Part shown: one piece after another, positions 14,083-16,573 of the stretch
Layout of the letters: the number at the start of each line of letters is the position of its first letter
Position numbering within the stretch: position 1 is the first letter of the stretch
Assembly: GCA_033721095.1 (NCBI GenBank)
Contig: JAWWBG010000035.1
Location: forward strand, 1 to 16,573
Source: JAWWBG01 sp033721095
GTDB taxonomy: Bacteria > Actinomycetota > Nitriliruptoria > Nitriliruptorales > Nitriliruptoraceae
Length of the DNA: 16,573 nucleotides
Direction: 5' to 3'
Program-made: the position numbers and the translations under genes
Notes under the pieces: model-generated
The model's database searches: none
Told to the model about the DNA's origin: nothing
What the model saw: the letters and a program-made list of their open reading frames with translations, nothing else

Positions 14083-14754
14083 ATGGCCGACCTGATCACT
14101 CCCGCCGGCTTCGGTCCCGCCGTGCCGACGAACTACCTCGTCCCGACGGTGATCGAGCAGACCAACCGCGGTGAGCGCGCCTTCGACATCTACTCGCGGC
14201 TCCTCCAACAGCGGATCGTGTTCCTCGGCACCCCCGTCAACGACGAGATCGCCAACCTCGTGATGGCACAGCTCCTGCACCTCGAGTCGGAGGACCCTGA
14301 CAAGGACATCGCGATCTACATCAACTCGCCCGGCGGGTCGATCACGGCGCTGTTCGCCATCTACGACACCATCGAGTACATCAAGTCCGACGTGACCACC
14401 ATCTGCATGGGCCAGGCGGCCTCGGCCGCTGCGGTGTTGTTGGCGGCGGGCACGAAGGGCAAGCGCTTTGCCCTCCCGCACTCGAGGATCCTCCTGCACC
14501 AGCCGTCGGGCGGCGCCGAGGGCCAGTCCGTCGACATCGAGATCCAGGCCAAGGAGATCCTGCGCATGCGTGACCTCCTCAACGAGATCCTGGCGGCCAA
14601 GACCGGGCAGTCGGTCGAGCAGATCGCCCGCGACACGGACCGTGACTTCATCCTGGACGCCCCGGCGGCCAAGGACTACGGGATCGTCGACGAGATCATC
14701 GAGTCGCGCTCGGTCCAGCAGGAGCACGTCGCCGAAAGCTCCGGCACCGCCTGA
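14083..14754 (+). CDS. clpP: ATP-dependent Clp protease proteolytic subunit
   Basis: A 223-residue ClpP. The catalytic triad is complete: Ser114 in GQAASAAAVLLAAG, His139 in ILLHQPSGGAEGQ, and Asp188 in DRDFILDAP, with the Ser-His (25) and His-Asp (49) spacings equal to those of E. coli ClpP. IYINSPGGSITALFAIYDT (~residues 78-96) forms the substrate-channel strand and oxyanion region. The first ~20 residues, longer than the mature form, are probably a propeptide removed on assembly. It forms a double seven-membered ring that degrades proteins fed in by ClpX or ClpC in the cytoplasm. AAGGAG lies 5 bases before ATG 14083. Tig lies upstream, with azlCD and a small gene between them. No second clpP or clpX follows here, although actinobacteria often have both next to clpP. 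Confidence 0.96.
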   Translation: MADLITPAGFGPAVPTNYLVPTVIEQTNRGERAFDIYSRLLQQRIVFLGTPVNDEIANLVMAQLLHLESEDPDKDIAIYINSPGGSITALFAIYDTIEYIKSDVTTICMGQAASAAAVLLAAGTKGKRFALPHSRILLHQPSGGAEGQSVDIEIQAKEILRMRDLLNEILAAKTGQSVEQIARDTDRDFILDAPAAKDYGIVDEIIESRSVQQEHVAESSGTA

Positions 14755-14773
14755 CCGACTCGCCTCGCCGCCG

Positions 14774-14790
14774 GTAACGGTTCCGTAACG
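14774..14790. promoter_or_regulatory. Direct repeat GTAACG with 11-base period
   Basis: GTAACG occurs at 14774-14779 and again at 14785-14790, one helical turn apart, in the 88-base gap before the membrane sensor-like gene. Tandem hexamers at 11-base period are the usual target of OmpR/PhoB-type response regulators. With only two copies it may be chance. Confidence 0.3.
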
Positions 14791-14842
14791 CCGCAGCGCG
14801 ATGATGCCCTCATCGATGCGCCCGGAACCGCGAGGAGGGGCA

Positions 14843-15958
14843 ATGGCTGGGCAGCACCGCACGTACGTCCTGGTTGCCCTCGGGTGGCTGGTCCTGGCTG
14901 GCGGCATGCTGCTCCAGGCTGTCACTGTCGGGCACGCCCCCGACGGCTCCCTGATGAGGGCGCTGCTGCTCGTGTCGCCACCGAACGTGCTGCTCGTGCT
15001 GGCGGGCACGATCATCGTGCTGCGGACCGAACGGCCAACGATCGGGTGGCTCCTGATCGTCCCCGGTGCCGGGTTCCCGTGGGCGTACGCCATGGAGAAC
15101 CTTGTCGGGTCGACGGACAACCCGACACCCGAGGTCGTGACGGAGGTGGCGGCGATCCTGGTCGTCTCGCTCGTCGCGCTGTTCCTGGTCTTTCCGAGCG
15201 GGCGCTGTCCCTCCCGCGCCGCTCGCATCGTCGGTTGGACCGTCGGGGTCGTCACGGTCGTCGGCGTCAGCGTGGAAGTGCTGTCGACCCTCGACCTCGT
15301 GCGCATCGAGGACGAGGCGGCCTTCGAAGTCGTCCTCGTGACCATCCTGACAGGCATCCTGATCGCGCTCGGCATGCAGATCGGCCGCTACCGACGTCTC
15401 GACTCGGTCACCCAACGGCAGGTGAAGTGGTTCCTCTTCGCCCTTTCCGGCCAGCTCCTGTACCTGCTCGATGTCCTCTTCGAGCTGACGACGACGCAGT
15501 TCCTGGTGATTGACGCGCTCGCGACGTCGCTGATCCCGCTGGCGATCCTGGTCGCCGTCACTCGATACCGGCTCTTCGAGATCGACCGCATCGTCTCTCG
15601 GACGGTGACCTACGCCACCCTGGCGACGCTGCTTGCGCTCGTGTACGTCGGCAGCGTTGCGCTGGTCACATCTCTCCTGCCTTCCCAGAACGCCTTGGCC
15701 GTGGCAGTGTCGACGCTCACAGTCGTCGGATTGTTCTCGAGCGCACACCGGCGGGTGCGGACGGCTGTGGACCGCCGCTTCAACCGCACGAACTGGGATC
15801 GACAGCGAGTCGTCGACGACCTCGCCCGCGGCATCCGCGACGAGACGGCGATCCGCCACATCACCGACCAGCTCGCCCGCGCAGCCAGCTCGACGATGGA
15901 GCCAGACTCCATCAGTGTGTGGATGCGCCGGCCGGTGGGTGCCGATCAGGCATCCTGA
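14843..15958 (+). CDS. Multi-pass membrane protein resembling a sensor histidine kinase without its kinase
   Basis: 371 residues from ATG 14843, chosen for GAGGAGG 4 bases upstream; ATGs at 14801/14804 lack one. About ten hydrophobic segments fill residues 7-310. The conserved stretch QRQVKWFLFAL, then TRYRLFEIDRIVSRTVTYA and the linker RRVRTAVDRRFNRTNWDRQR, are the hallmarks of the membrane part of a class of actinobacterial and chloroflexal sensor kinases. After the linker comes a short helical region ending SISVWMRRP, where kinase-bearing relatives go on to a GAF or histidine-kinase domain; here the protein stops. There is no H-box and no ATP-binding domain. The stop is clean, and kinase-less relatives are known to me, so this may be its natural length. 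It may sense a membrane or redox signal and pass it to a partner protein. Function unassigned. Confidence 0.75.
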   Translation: MAGQHRTYVLVALGWLVLAGGMLLQAVTVGHAPDGSLMRALLLVSPPNVLLVLAGTIIVLRTERPTIGWLLIVPGAGFPWAYAMENLVGSTDNPTPEVVTEVAAILVVSLVALFLVFPSGRCPSRAARIVGWTVGVVTVVGVSVEVLSTLDLVRIEDEAAFEVVLVTILTGILIALGMQIGRYRRLDSVTQRQVKWFLFALSGQLLYLLDVLFELTTTQFLVIDALATSLIPLAILVAVTRYRLFEIDRIVSRTVTYATLATLLALVYVGSVALVTSLLPSQNALAVAVSTLTVVGLFSSAHRRVRTAVDRRFNRTNWDRQRVVDDLARGIRDETAIRHITDQLARAASSTMEPDSISVWMRRPVGADQAS

Positions 15959-16057
15959 GCGGCTCCGTCGGATGTCGACGCGGCCGTTCCTGGACGTGGG
16001 CTCTGGCCGTCGCGTGGCGAGGCCGGGCCTCCGTCCGTCTCCGCAACTACGGTTCCG
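15959..16057. other. Intergenic region after the membrane protein
   Basis: Two short hairpins are present: CGTCG-GATGT-CGACG (15966-15980) and GAGGC-CGG-GCCTC (16019-16031). Either could end the upstream transcript, but the stems are only 5 bp and have no T-tract. I see no clear promoter for the next gene. Confidence 0.3.
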
Positions 16058-16075
16058 ACCGGCACGAGGGCCGGT
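16058..16075 (+). promoter_or_regulatory. Inverted repeat enclosing the ribosome site of the oxidase gene
   Basis: ACCGGC-ACGAGG-GCCGGT is a perfect 6-bp inverted repeat ending on the base before ATG 16076. The ribosome site GAGGG (16066-16070) lies in its loop and first stem base. As RNA this would hold the ribosome site in a hairpin flush against the start codon; as DNA it could be an operator. Confidence 0.4.
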
Positions 16076-16573
16076 ATGACACGACGTTGGAACGGGTGGG
16101 GCGACGACGCCCATGACTACGCCGTCCCCAAGTCGGCCGGTCGCTTCCTGTCGGAGCGGATCGGTCCGTCGACGCCGCTGCCCGACGCGACCATCCAGAA
16201 GGTTCTGCGCACCGTGCCGGCCACGCGGCTGCCGGAGCATCCACTGGTCGTGACGGGCGAACGCGACCGGCTCATGCACGCGCGGGGACAGTCGCTGGGT
16301 GACTGGCTGCGGATGCGGTCCGGGCACTTCGAGGTCTTCCCCGACGGCGTGGCGTATCCGAGCATGGGCGAACAGGTCCGCGAGCTGATCACCTGGGCCC
16401 GGCGCGAGGGCGTGCACCTCATCCCGTACGGCGGCGGGACATCGGTGGCCGGTCACATCACGCCGCTCGCCGGAGATCGGCCCGTGCTGACCGTCGACCT
16501 CAGCAGGCTCAACCAGATGAGCGACCTGGACACCACGAGCCACCTTGCGACCATCGGCGCCGGGGCCAGCGGC
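16076..16573 (+). CDS. FAD-linked oxidase, alkylglycerone-phosphate synthase type (3' end outside window)
   Basis: 166 codons are open to the window edge. The N-terminus RRWNGWGDDAHDY, followed by PLPDAT and HPLVVTGERDRLMHARGQSLGDW, fits bacterial relatives of alkyldihydroxyacetone-phosphate synthase. Next comes the start of a PCMH-type FAD-binding domain: a VAYPSMGEQVRELITWARR strand-helix, the pyrophosphate-binding loop PYGGGTSVAGHITP (about 121-134) and VLTVDLSRLN. These flavoproteins either build the ether bond of ether lipids or oxidise 2-hydroxy acids; the N-terminal region favours the alkylglycerone-phosphate synthase group, but the substrate-binding half lies outside the window. It is cytoplasmic or membrane-associated. 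GAGGG sits 5 bases before ATG 16076, inside a hairpin loop. It lies 117 bases after the membrane protein, probably as a separate transcript. Confidence 0.82.
   Translation, partial: MTRRWNGWGDDAHDYAVPKSAGRFLSERIGPSTPLPDATIQKVLRTVPATRLPEHPLVVTGERDRLMHARGQSLGDWLRMRSGHFEVFPDGVAYPSMGEQVRELITWARREGVHLIPYGGGTSVAGHITPLAGDRPVLTVDLSRLNQMSDLDTTSHLATIGAGASG

Noticed and set aside
14053..15375. 440-codon minus-strand open frame across clpP
   Set aside because: It overlaps clpP, which has a complete catalytic triad; the antisense product shows no domain.
14810..16543. 577-codon minus-strand open frame over the membrane protein and the oxidase
   Set aside because: The composition is of antisense type (His, Arg, Asp rich) and both plus-strand genes have good starts and family signatures.

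Overview
The window is 16.6 kb of high-G+C bacterial DNA. The gene set points to an actinobacterium: a tRNA-Gly/tRNA-Pro pair beside tig, a class III cyclase fused to an ATPase, an Rv2258c-like methyltransferase, an LPATG-anchored GH92 enzyme and a DUF427 protein. A deep-branching class such as Acidimicrobiia or Nitriliruptoria is a guess from overall style, not something the sequence proves. Coding density is high. No gap without a gene exceeds 161 bases, and I see no CRISPR array, insertion sequence, integrase or phage gene.

Left part (1-7000). A DUF427 gene runs off the left edge and diverges from an operon-like pair: an MFS transporter overlapping a TPR-LuxR regulator by 14 bases. A winged-helix SAM methyltransferase follows on the same strand. 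Its 3' end overlaps, tail to tail, the 3' end of a large secreted GH92 alpha-mannosidase with a sortase signal.

Middle part (7000-11100). Divergent from the mannosidase is a 1098-residue protein with a class III nucleotide cyclase domain, a STAND/AAA-type ATPase and a long TPR-like helical tail. Next comes a small lower-G+C zinc-finger/HNH gene. It is split by one in-frame TAG, yet its reading frame and motifs are intact on both sides. It converges on tRNA-Gly(TCC) and tRNA-Pro(TGG).

Right part (11100-16573). This is a protein-quality-control neighbourhood with tig (trigger factor) and clpP (Clp protease subunit). An azlC-azlD amino-acid exporter pair and a tiny membrane-anchored protein lie between them. 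No second clpP and no clpX follow. Instead there is a roughly ten-helix membrane protein that resembles a sensor histidine kinase without its kinase. The window ends inside an FAD-linked oxidase of the alkylglycerone-phosphate synthase type.

Most of this is recognisable. The items most worth a second look are the amber-interrupted HNH gene beside the tRNAs, the altered cyclase active site in the cyclase-ATPase, the kinase-less sensor after clpP, and several inverted repeats placed exactly at translation starts or in divergent promoter gaps.
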